A stretch of 64,000 bases of DNA, from contig CALXNA010000004.1 of assembly GCA_944389615.1 (NCBI GenBank), forward strand, positions 49,643 through 113,642, in the 5' to 3' direction. Position 1 is the first letter of the stretch. Every line of letters begins with the position of its first letter. A model generated the notes under the pieces. That model was not told the origin of the DNA, made no database searches, and saw only the letters and a list, made by a program, of their open reading frames with translations. Positions 48,325 through 55,623 of the stretch are shown piece by piece. Both the position numbers and the translations under genes were made by a program. This stretch comes from an uncultured Anaerobiospirillum sp. (GTDB lineage Bacteria; Pseudomonadota; Gammaproteobacteria; Enterobacterales; Succinivibrionaceae).

Positions 48325-48547
48325 ACTCACAACTCCGCTCCAGCCAATCCCAAGTAAGGCGCAGCTTGCGCCTCGTCGGGCTCATCTTAGCATAGGCACA
48401 GCGCCGCTGGGCACCGGCATCGGCAGGCTCCGGGCGAAGCTGCGGGCGCGCGGTGGGCGCGCGGTGAGCGCGCTCGAGGCGCCCTGCTGGCGGTTTTGGG
48501 GGCTTTTGCCCTTACAATAAGAGCTATTGCTTGCGGGAGGATTGGTT

Positions 48548-49276
48548 ATGCAGCAAGTGTTTAAGGTCGCGCTGACGCTCGGCTTAATGTTCACGGTCGC
48601 CTCGGCCCATGCAATGAACTCCTTTAGCGCCGCCAAGCGCGAGTTGCCACGCATCTATTGGCAGTTAGAGCAGGAGTTTGGCCCCCAGAGTACCGTGTAC
48701 TGCGGCTGCCCCATCAAGATCACGGGCAGTGTCAAAAAGCCTAAGTGGCAGGTGAACCTGGAGCCGTGCGGCTATCAAGCACGCAAGAACCAAAAGCGCG
48801 CCCAGAGAATTGAGGTTGAGCTCATCATGCCCGCTTGGGAGTTTGGCCATCAGATGCAGTGCTGGCAGGAAGGCGGCCGCAAAAACTGCGGCAAGATCGC
48901 TGAGTTCAAGCGGATGGAAGGCGACCTCCATAACCTCTTTCCGAGCGTAGGTGAGGTCAATGGCGACCGCCGTAACTTCCAATTCGTCCCAAGTGGCGCC
49001 ACACCTACCCAATATGGTCAATGCGAGATGGTGGTGGACTTCAAGCGCAAGCAAGCTCAGCCCCCTAAGGCGGCCCATGGCGTCATCGCCCGCGCCTACC
49101 TCTATATGGCGCAGCAATATGGTATTCGCCTCGCGCAGCAGCAGCGCCGCATCTACGAGGCATGGAACCGCGAGATGCCTGCCACCCTGTGGGAGTGCCG
49201 CCGCAATGAGCTGATAGCTGAGGTGCAAGGCAACGACAATCCTTTTGTCACCGCCCAGTGCCCGCTTAAGAAGTAG
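48548..49276 (+). CDS. endA: EndA-type (endonuclease I family) protein, copy 1
   Basis: A 242-aa secreted nuclease-family protein with a signal peptide (VALTLGLMFTVASAHA). It tracks E. coli EndA through PAWEFGHQMQCWQEGGRKNC, the MEGDLHNLFPSVGEVNGDR metal-binding segment, GQCEMVVDFKRK and WECRRNELIAEVQGN. In EndA and the Vibrio nuclease Vvn the motif preceding PAW is W-E-H-V-V-P with the catalytic His. Here it is V-E-L-I-M-P, so the His is Leu (codon CTC at 48821). The protein is therefore probably inactive or altered as a DNase. The ATG has GGGAGG upstream. It is duplicated immediately downstream. Confidence 0.9.
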   Translation: MQQVFKVALTLGLMFTVASAHAMNSFSAAKRELPRIYWQLEQEFGPQSTVYCGCPIKITGSVKKPKWQVNLEPCGYQARKNQKRAQRIEVELIMPAWEFGHQMQCWQEGGRKNCGKIAEFKRMEGDLHNLFPSVGEVNGDRRNFQFVPSGATPTQYGQCEMVVDFKRKQAQPPKAAHGVIARAYLYMAQQYGIRLAQQQRRIYEAWNREMPATLWECRRNELIAEVQGNDNPFVTAQCPLKK

Positions 49277-49413
49277 CGCGCGCAGCCAACCCAGAGTTTG
49301 GAAGGGGTTAGCTACAGCTAATTTCTTATACTTATCTGATGCCTTGCGATTTCTTATATCGATTTTGCTTTAAGGGTACGGGAATAAGAGCTATTGATTG
49401 CGGAGGATTGGTT

Positions 49414-50139
49414 ATGCAAGTGTTTAAGGTCGCGCTGACGCTCGGCTTAATGTTCACGGTCGCCTCGGCCCATGCAATGAACTCCTTTAGCGCCGCCAAG
49501 CGCGAGTTGCCACGCATCTATTGGCAGTTAGAGCAGGAGTTTGGCCCCCAGAGTACCGTGTACTGCGGCTGCCCCATCAAGATCACGGGCAGTGTCAAAA
49601 AGCCTAAGTGGCAGGTGAACCTGGAGCCGTGCGGCTATCAAGCACGCAAGAACCAAAAGCGCGCCCAGAGAATTGAGGTTGAGCTCATCATGCCCGCTTG
49701 GGAGTTTGGCCATCAGATGCAGTGCTGGCAGGAAGGCGGCCGCAAAAACTGCGGCAAGATCGCTGAGTTCAAGCGGATGGAAGGCGACCTCCATAACCTC
49801 TTTCCGAGCGTAGGTGAGGTCAATGGCGACCGCCGTAACTTCCAATTCGTCCCAAGTGGCGCCACACCTACCCAATATGGTCAATGCGAGATGGTGGTGG
49901 ACTTCAAGCGCAAGCAAGCTCAGCCCCCTAAGGCGGCCCATGGCGTCATCGCCCGCGCCTACCTCTATATGGCGCAGCAATATGGTATTCGCCTCGCGCA
50001 GCAGCAGCGCCGCATCTACGAGGCATGGAACCGCGAGATGCCTGCCACCCTGTGGGAGTGCCGCCGCAATGAGCTGATAGCTGAGGTGCAAGGCAACGAC
50101 AATCCTTTTGTCACCGCCCAGTGCCCGCTTAAGAAATAG
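49414..50139 (+). CDS. endA: EndA-type (endonuclease I family) protein, copy 2
   Basis: A 241-aa protein identical to copy 1 apart from one missing Gln after the initiator Met (MQVFK against MQQVFK), as far as I could compare. It carries the same signal peptide, the same four-part EndA pattern and the same His-to-Leu change (codon at 49684). The last Lys codon is AAA instead of AAG. The ATG at 49414 has GGAGG upstream. The duplication includes about 32 bases of leader, so both copies may share the same translation signals. Confidence 0.9.
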   Translation: MQVFKVALTLGLMFTVASAHAMNSFSAAKRELPRIYWQLEQEFGPQSTVYCGCPIKITGSVKKPKWQVNLEPCGYQARKNQKRAQRIEVELIMPAWEFGHQMQCWQEGGRKNCGKIAEFKRMEGDLHNLFPSVGEVNGDRRNFQFVPSGATPTQYGQCEMVVDFKRKQAQPPKAAHGVIARAYLYMAQQYGIRLAQQQRRIYEAWNREMPATLWECRRNELIAEVQGNDNPFVTAQCPLKK

Positions 50140-50144
50140 CACGT

Positions 50145-50205
50145 ACGCAGTATGCGCGCATTACGCGTACGCAGTATGCGCGCATGACGCGTACTCAGCA
50201 CGTAC
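50145..50205. repeat. Short tandem repeat before rsmE
   Basis: Two copies of CGTACGCAGTATGCGCGCAT followed by a partial third lie between endA copy 2 and rsmE. Confidence 0.6.
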
Positions 50206-50237
50206 GCTTTACCTTGTTTTGACTGTGAGATTGCACC

Positions 50238-50972
50238 ATGCGTATCCCTCGCATTTATGACCCCAAATTGGAGCCGCTAAGTGGCAGCAGCCTGACCTTA
50301 GATGACTTTGGCGCCCACCATGTCGCCAAGGTCTTGCGCTTAAAGCCCGGCGCTGCGCTCAAGGTCTTCGACGGCCGTGGCCATGAGTTTGAGGCCACCC
50401 TCACCGCAGTGGGCAAACAGACCACGGTGAAGCTAGGGCAGGAGCTCCCGCGCTCGGCGGAGAGCCCACTTCAGCTTGAGCTGCTGCAGGTGGTAAGCCG
50501 CGGCGATCGCATGGACTTCACCATCCAAAAGGCGGTCGAGCTGGGCATCAGCCGCATCCTGCCTTTGACCTCGGAGCGCTGCGGCGTCAAGCTCGATGCT
50601 GAGCGCGCCGCCAAGAAGATCGACAGCTTCCAAAAGATCGCCATTGCCGCCTGCGAGCAATGCGGCCGTAACGTCGTACCGCCGGTGGCGCCATTGCAGT
50701 CCTTAAGCGACTTCTTGCGCACGCAGCCGACTGAGGACGGTTTTATCAACCTCACCTTAGATCCACGCGCGCAGGCTAAGCTCACCGCGCTGCCTGCTAC
50801 CGGGCGCTATCGCATCTTAATTGGCCCCGAGGGCGGCTTTACCCCCGAGGAGGTGGCCGCGACCGCAGCGGCCGGTTTTGTCGGCGTGACCTTGGGGCCG
50901 CGCATTTTGCGCACTGAGACGGCGGCCTTAGTGACCTTGTCGATCCTAGGGGCGCACTTTGGTGACCTATAA
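50238..50972 (+). CDS. rsmE: 16S rRNA m3U1498 methyltransferase
   Basis: SPOUT-class methyltransferase that modifies U1498 of 16S rRNA, 244 aa (E. coli 243). Seen: the start MRIPRIYD, HHVAKVLRLKPG, the knot motifs LIGPEGGFTPEEV and LGPRILRTETAAL, and QKAVELGISRILPL. The ribosome site is weak. Same direction as queF, but no overlap. Confidence 0.96.
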   Translation: MRIPRIYDPKLEPLSGSSLTLDDFGAHHVAKVLRLKPGAALKVFDGRGHEFEATLTAVGKQTTVKLGQELPRSAESPLQLELLQVVSRGDRMDFTIQKAVELGISRILPLTSERCGVKLDAERAAKKIDSFQKIAIAACEQCGRNVVPPVAPLQSLSDFLRTQPTEDGFINLTLDPRAQAKLTALPATGRYRILIGPEGGFTPEEVAATAAAGFVGVTLGPRILRTETAALVTLSILGAHFGDL

Positions 50973-51079
50973 GCCTGCTCTGGGCGCGCAGTCTGTGCGC
51001 GCGGTCTGCGTGCGAACGGGGCGGTCGGCAGGGCGCCTGCAGGGCGGTCGGCAGGCCGACAGGCCCGGAGGCGGGGCGC

Positions 51080-51085
51080 TATAAT
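51080..51085 (+). promoter_or_regulatory. Promoter -10 box for queF
   Basis: TATAAT sits 38 bases before the queF ATG, after a very GC-rich repeat stretch (GGGCGGTCGGCAGG twice). No clear -35. Confidence 0.5.
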
Positions 51086-51123
51086 GATGTTTTGTCTTTT
51101 GGGCTCACTTGTGGGATCGCGCC

Positions 51124-51963
51124 ATGTCAAATCACCAATTACTGCTCGGCAAATCGACTAACTACTTAGAAGAGTACACCCCCTCCGTTCTCTTCCCGAT
51201 CGCGCGGAACCAAGGCCGCAGCTCCTTGGCGCTCCCGCCCTTTACCGGCTATGATCTCTGGCGCATCTACGAGCTGACCTTCTTGCTGCCTAACGGCTTG
51301 CCCCAAGCCTATATGGCCACCCTGCGTGTGCCCTGCAACTCGCCTTATATCGTGGAGTCTAAGAGCTTAAAGCTCTACTTGGGGTCGCTCTGCCAAACCA
51401 TGTTTGGTTCAGCCGAAGAGGTCAGCGCCCTCATCGCCCACGATTTAGGGGAGCTGCTCGATGCCGATATCGAGGTCAAGCTCTATAAGATCGGCGCTAA
51501 GTCCATGCCACTCATCGCCTTTGACAGCCCGCTGCTTGAAGGCGCCCCGGAGCTTTCCGACCTTAAGTTTCGCACCTACGAAGTCGATGCAGGGCTGCTT
51601 AAGCTGGCCGACAAAGACAAAAAGGACAAGAAGAGCAACGTGGTCTGCGAGGCCTTCCACACCGACATCTTCCGCTCGCTCTGCCCGGTCACCGGCCAGC
51701 CTGACTACGCCAGCATCGAAATCAACTACACCGGCGATCGTATCGACAAGGCCGCGCTGCTCGCCTACCTCGTCTCCTATCGCCGCCACCAAGGCTTCCA
51801 CGAGCAATGCGTGGAGCGCATCTTCACCGACATCAAGAACAAGCTCAAGCCTGACGAGCTCACTGTGACCGCCTGTTTCACCCGCCGCGGCGGCATCGAC
51901 ATCTCGCCGGTGCGCTCCAACGCTAAAACCTTTAGCGCGCCGCTCCGCTCCCCGCGCCAGTAA
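51124..51963 (+). CDS. queF: NADPH-dependent 7-cyano-7-deazaguanine reductase (type II QueF)
   Basis: Reduces preQ0 to preQ1 in queuosine synthesis, 279 aa (E. coli 282), the long two-subdomain form. Seen: LLLGKSTNYLEEYTPSVLFPI, the NADPH-site ESKSLKLYLGS, and the catalytic SLCPVTGQPDYASIEI with Cys near residue 187 and Asp seven residues later. The ATG at 51124 was chosen by the family start (MSNHQLLLGK). No other queuosine gene is nearby. Confidence 0.96.
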   Translation: MSNHQLLLGKSTNYLEEYTPSVLFPIARNQGRSSLALPPFTGYDLWRIYELTFLLPNGLPQAYMATLRVPCNSPYIVESKSLKLYLGSLCQTMFGSAEEVSALIAHDLGELLDADIEVKLYKIGAKSMPLIAFDSPLLEGAPELSDLKFRTYEVDAGLLKLADKDKKDKKSNVVCEAFHTDIFRSLCPVTGQPDYASIEINYTGDRIDKAALLAYLVSYRRHQGFHEQCVERIFTDIKNKLKPDELTVTACFTRRGGIDISPVRSNAKTFSAPLRSPRQ

Positions 51964-52142
51964 CCGCCCTGCAACGGCGGGAGGCCGCGGGAGCGGCACG
52001 AGCGGCCGCGGGAGCAAAACGCGATCTTCTTTGAGCTTTTGGCGCAGCTTTACCCAAATTTCACGTAGTTTGGCTAAGATGGGAGGTGCGCCCGACGCAC
52101 AGTTCGTGATTTGGTACCGCTTCGGGCGGTTAAGGGGAAGTT

Positions 52143-53543
52143 ATGAGCGTTCAAGTGGTATGGCCGTCCGGCTCCATGGCTTTGCTCACGCAGATGGAAG
52201 CCGACCGCATTTCTCTTAAGTCTCAGGGCGAGCTTTACGATTTGTACCGTAACTGCTCCTTGGCCGTGCTCAACAGCGGCAACCTGACCGATAACTCCAA
52301 GGAGCTCTTGGACAATTACCAGAACTTCGAGATCGATGTAGTACGCAATGAGCGCGGGCTCAAGCTCGAGCTCATCAATCCGCCCGAGTCCGCCATTGTC
52401 GATGGCAAGGTCATCAAGACCCTGCAGCATCACCTGTATGCGGTGCTGCGCGATATCGTGCTGGTGCAATCGGTCAAGGATGCCCTCGCAGGCCTAGGCC
52501 CTGCGACCGATGGCACCAATCACAGTGCCAACATCACCAATGCCATCTTCCACATCCTGCGTACTGCCGAAGCCGTGCGCGCCGACGTCAAGCCTAATAT
52601 CGCCGTCTGCTGGGGCGGCCACTCTATCAGCAAGCCGGAGTACGATTACGCCTATAAGGTCGGCAAGGCCCTAGGGCTGCGCGGCATCGATATCTGCACC
52701 GGCTGTGGCCCGGGGATCATGGAAGCGCCGATGCGCGGCTCACTTGAGGGCCATGCCCTGCAAAACAACGCCGCCAATAGCGAGCGCTTTGGCCTGACCG
52801 AGCCTTCGATCATCGCCGCCGAGCCGCCTAATCCCTTTGTCTCTAACCTCGTGATCATGCCGGACATCGAAAAGCGCCTTGAGGCCTTCGTGCGCTTTGG
52901 TCATGTGCTTGTAGTATTCCCGGGCGGCCCGGGCACGGCCGAGGAGCTGCTCTACATCCTTGGCATCAAGCTGTGCCATGAAAACCGCCACAACCCCATT
53001 CCGCTCATCTTGACCGGCAATAAGGACAGTGAGCCGTACTTTAAGGCCATCAACGACTTCTTGGTACATTGCTTTGGCCCGGAGATCACGCGCCATTATC
53101 AGATCATCTTGGATGATCCTAATGAGGTCGCACGCCAAGTCGCCGAAGGCTTACAGACGATCTACGAGCATCGCACCTTAATCCACGAGTCCTACTGCTA
53201 CAACTGGTCGCTCTTTATCCCGCCGGAGCTGCAATTCCCCTTTGAGGTCAGCCACCAGAACATGGCCGCGCTCAATCTGTGCCAAGGCCAAGAACCCTAT
53301 AAGCTCGCTGCCAACCTGCGCCGCGCCTTCTCGGGTATCGTCGCGGGCAACGTCAAGGAGTATGGCATTAAGATGGTGGCCCAGCACGGCCCATTCAAGC
53401 TCCACGGCGACCAAGAAATCATCAACTATATGGGCCAGCTCATGACCGACTTCATCGCGCAGGGCCGTATTCTGCTCTCGCAGCGCGAGTATGTTCCCTG
53501 CTATGAGCTCGATAGCACCAAAAGCTGCGCGGTCAGCTCCTAA
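52143..53543 (+). CDS. ppnN: Pyrimidine/purine nucleotide 5'-monophosphate nucleosidase
   Basis: PpnN (YgdH) splits nucleotide monophosphates into base and ribose 5-phosphate; in E. coli it is stimulated by (p)ppGpp. The 466-aa protein shows the LOG-type motif PGGPGTAEELLYILG, CTGCGPGIMEAPMRG, and the conserved C-terminal NYMGQLMTDFIAQ region. N- and C-terminal extensions of the PpnN subfamily are present. The ATG at 52143 follows GGGGAAG. A strong terminator follows the gene. Confidence 0.96.
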   Translation: MSVQVVWPSGSMALLTQMEADRISLKSQGELYDLYRNCSLAVLNSGNLTDNSKELLDNYQNFEIDVVRNERGLKLELINPPESAIVDGKVIKTLQHHLYAVLRDIVLVQSVKDALAGLGPATDGTNHSANITNAIFHILRTAEAVRADVKPNIAVCWGGHSISKPEYDYAYKVGKALGLRGIDICTGCGPGIMEAPMRGSLEGHALQNNAANSERFGLTEPSIIAAEPPNPFVSNLVIMPDIEKRLEAFVRFGHVLVVFPGGPGTAEELLYILGIKLCHENRHNPIPLILTGNKDSEPYFKAINDFLVHCFGPEITRHYQIILDDPNEVARQVAEGLQTIYEHRTLIHESYCYNWSLFIPPELQFPFEVSHQNMAALNLCQGQEPYKLAANLRRAFSGIVAGNVKEYGIKMVAQHGPFKLHGDQEIINYMGQLMTDFIAQGRILLSQREYVPCYELDSTKSCAVSS

Positions 53544-53584
53544 CAGGGCGTAACCGCCTCGTACTGCGGATAGCGCGGCCGCCG

Positions 53585-53618
53585 GGCGCTTCCTTAAGGA
53601 AGCGCCTTGGTCATTTTT
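53585..53618 (+). terminator. Terminator of ppnN
   Basis: Arms GGCGCTTCC and GGAAGCGCC with a TTAA loop form a perfect 22-bp inverted repeat, followed by TTGGTCATTTTTG. Confidence 0.8.
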
Positions 53619-53896
53619 GGGGCAAATGAACGCGCTGTTTGCTTGTACGCACTATAAAGGTGCTTTATGCCCGCTTTGCGCGGGCAGCGGCAGCGCATAG
53701 ACTACGTCTTTTGCCTGCTGTGGTGCGGGCGCCGGGCGGCTGCGCCGTTTATGTGCGCCCGCATAGGGCTAGCTTGCATGGAAGCTGCAGCCCGCCTAAG
53801 ATGCTGCCACAGTAGTTTTTGAAAAATCTGGACGCGCAATCCCATGACCTTTAGGTCGTGGCTCAAGCACCCCAAAAAATACGATACTGGCTATTG

Positions 53897-53965
53897 ACCA
53901 AGGCCGTTAATATCCTTCACGAAGGATATGCGGCTGTGGCAGAAGGGTGGCGACCTGCACCCTAG
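53897..53965 (+). pseudogene. tnpB: C-terminal remnant of tnpB
   Basis: The frame reads TKAVNILHEGYAAVAEGW and ends at TAG 53963-53965. AxNIL-xEG is the typical end of TnpB after the zinc finger and last RuvC Asp (family pattern DVNAAxNILxEG). Everything upstream of it, including all catalytic residues, is missing. Confidence 0.6.
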
Positions 53966-54060
53966 GGGTCGGAACGATCCGAAGTTAAAGCCTGTGGAGA
54001 GCTCCAAGAGTTCGCTGAAGCAGGACGAAGCCCATCAGCTTTAGCTGATGGGTAGTTCAC
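53903..54060 (+). ncRNA. Omega-RNA-like 3' region of the IS605 relic
   Basis: Successive stems: ATATCCTTC/GAAGGATAT (53910-53929) inside GCCG/CGGC, GGGTG/CACCC, TCGGA-ACGA-TCCGA, then the conserved GAAGCAGGA-n-GAAGCCC and the right-end hairpin closing at TAGTTCAC. This is the order of TnpB guide-RNA scaffolds. The guide-equivalent would be the flanking bases from 54061. The scaffold has a 3-base insertion relative to the usual GCAGGAAGCCC. Expression is not shown. Confidence 0.55.
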
Positions 54061-54117
54061 CCAAGTTAGGAAAAGGATTGCTCCCTGCTGCCTTGCAGCC
54101 ACTTGTCATAATGGGGG

Positions 54118-54123
54118 TATAAT
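54118..54123 (+). promoter_or_regulatory. lysC promoter -10 box
   Basis: TATAAT 64 bases before lysC; TTGCAG at 54093-54098 is a possible -35 with a 19-base spacer. It starts 58 bases after the IS605 relic ends. Confidence 0.55.
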
Positions 54124-54186
54124 CGCAAGTTTAGCGCGAAGGCACATGCCGCGCGCTACGCTTGTTCCTTGGAATGATCAGTTAAC

Positions 54187-55548
54187 ATGCAAAATCTTGA
54201 TATCGCAAAATTCGGTGGTACCTCAGTCGCCAATTATGAGGCCATGAGCAACTGTGTTAAGGTCGTTACCATGAACCCTAACACGAAGTTGGTCGTCGTC
54301 TCCGCCTGCGCCGGCGTCACCAACCTCTTAGTTGAATTAGCCTCGGGCGCGTGCGACAGTGCCAAGCGCGAGGAAATCATTGCCCAAGTTTTTGCGATCC
54401 ATCAGAAGATCATCGCGCAGCTTGGTAATGAGGCTCAGCACGAAGCCGTCATCAAGGAGTACTTGGGCGTCGTGCGTGACTTAGCCGTCCAAGCTACCAT
54501 GACCCGTACTGACATGATCACCGACCGTCTGGTCTCGCACGGTGAGCTCATGTCCTCGTACCTGATTACCGAGCTCTTCAAGCAGCAGGGCTATAAGGCC
54601 CAATGGTTCGATGTCCGTAAGGTCATGCGCACCGACTCCAACTTCGGTAAGGCCACCGCCTTAGTCGAGGTGATCTCAGCCTTAACTAAGGAGCATCTGC
54701 GGCCCTTGCTCGAAGGCGACTCCATCATCGTCACCCAAGGCTTCATCGGCGCGGACTCAAGCGGCCAGACCACGACCTTAGGCCGCGGTGGCTCAGACTA
54801 CTCGGCCGCCTTATTAGGTGAGTCCTGCCACGCCGCCACCATTTCCATTTGGACGGACGTCCCAGGCGTGTACACCACCGACCCGCGCTTAGTGCCATCG
54901 GCCAAGCCGATCCCTGAGCTGACCTACTTAGAGGCTGCCGAAATGGCCACCTTTGGCGCCAAGATTCTGCACCCATCGACCTTGGTTCCTGCGGTTCGCT
55001 GCGATATCCCGGTTTATGTGGGCTCAAGCAAGGAGCCTGAGAAGGGCGGCACGTGGGTACGTCCTACCACCGAGTATGCCCCAGCCTTCCGCGCCGTGGC
55101 TTTGCGTAAGAATCAGACCTTAATCGTCTTATCTTCGCCGAAGATGGTCGGTGCCACCGGTTTCTTAGCCCAAGTCTTTGGCATCTTTGCCAAGTACAAC
55201 TTATCGGTCGACTTGGTCTCGACCTCTGAGGTTTCCATTGCGGTCACCTTAGACGCCGGTACCCAGACCTCGGGCTTGAGCAACATCCCGGAGAGCCTGT
55301 TCCACGAGCTGCGCGAGTTCTGCCACGTCAAGGTCGAGCACGACTTATCGTTAGTAGCGGTCATCGGCAACAATATGGCCCGCACCTCCCACATCACCGC
55401 CGAGGTCTTTTCCTCGATCGATGATTACACTGTGCGCATGATCTGCTACGGCGCCTCGAGCCACAACCTCTGCTTCTTAGTTGAGCAAAGCGAGGCCGAA
55501 TCCGTCTTGCGTAAGCTCCACCAGCGCTTATTAGAAAGCGCCGCTTAG
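54187..55548 (+). CDS. lysC: Aspartate kinase (LysC, monofunctional)
   Basis: First step of the aspartate pathway to lysine, threonine and methionine, 453 aa (E. coli LysC 449). Seen: IAKFGGTSVANYEAMSNC, SHGELMSSYL, TLGRGGSDYSAALLGE, WTDVPGVYTTDPRLVP and two C-terminal ACT domains (SVDLVSTSEVSIAVTLD, and VAVIGNNMARTSHITAEVF). Length and motifs match the lysine-sensitive AKIII type. The ribosome site is weak. Regulation by a lysine riboswitch is not apparent in the leader. Confidence 0.96.
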   Translation: MQNLDIAKFGGTSVANYEAMSNCVKVVTMNPNTKLVVVSACAGVTNLLVELASGACDSAKREEIIAQVFAIHQKIIAQLGNEAQHEAVIKEYLGVVRDLAVQATMTRTDMITDRLVSHGELMSSYLITELFKQQGYKAQWFDVRKVMRTDSNFGKATALVEVISALTKEHLRPLLEGDSIIVTQGFIGADSSGQTTTLGRGGSDYSAALLGESCHAATISIWTDVPGVYTTDPRLVPSAKPIPELTYLEAAEMATFGAKILHPSTLVPAVRCDIPVYVGSSKEPEKGGTWVRPTTEYAPAFRAVALRKNQTLIVLSSPKMVGATGFLAQVFGIFAKYNLSVDLVSTSEVSIAVTLDAGTQTSGLSNIPESLFHELREFCHVKVEHDLSLVAVIGNNMARTSHITAEVFSSIDDYTVRMICYGASSHNLCFLVEQSEAESVLRKLHQRLLESAA

Positions 55549-55572
55549 TAAAAGCTCTGCACCTACTTCCAC

Positions 55573-55607
55573 CACCGCCCCAAGGTTAACCCGACCTTGG
55601 GGCGGTG
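55573..55607. terminator. Hairpin between lysC and the converging gene
   Basis: Arms CACCGCCCCAAGGT and ACCTTGGGGCGGTG, 14 bp each with a 7-base loop. T runs are weak on both sides, but the position between convergent stops fits a shared terminator. Confidence 0.65.
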
Positions 55608-55623
55608 CGCTTTACACGCTGGG

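Larger units (their letters stand above)
48516..50140 (+). repeat. Tandem duplication containing the two endA copies
   Basis: Unit 1 spans 48516-49277 and unit 2 spans 49383-50140. They differ by a 1-base deletion in the leader, a 3-base deletion at codon 2 or 3, a few leader bases, and the final codon. The 105-base spacer is unrelated to the unit. Near identity means the event is recent or maintained by conversion. Confidence 0.9.
53842..54060 (+). mobile_element. IS200/IS605-type relic: both end hairpins, no tnpA, only the tail of tnpB
   Basis: The left hairpin CCATGACC-TTTA-GGTCGTGG (53842-53861) and right hairpin CCCATCAGC-TTTA-GCTGATGGG (54031-54052) both have the subterminal imperfect-palindrome form that TnpA recognises. 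The segment before the right hairpin, GAAGCAGGACGAAGCCC, and the end GGGTAGTTCAC are the usual right-end signature of IS605 elements. Only about 220 bases separate the ends, so this is an internal-deletion or MITE-like derivative. The exact outer tips could not be fixed. Confidence 0.7.
53544..54186. other. ppnN-lysC spacer with IS605 relic and lysC promoter
   Basis: About 640 bases. In order: ppnN terminator, 200 bases with no recognised feature, IS200/IS605 relic (53842-54060), lysC promoter. No lysine riboswitch core was recognised. Confidence 0.6.

Noticed and set aside
53860..54060. Lysine riboswitch in front of lysC
   Set aside because: The conserved L-box core was not found; the structure fits an IS605 right end instead.
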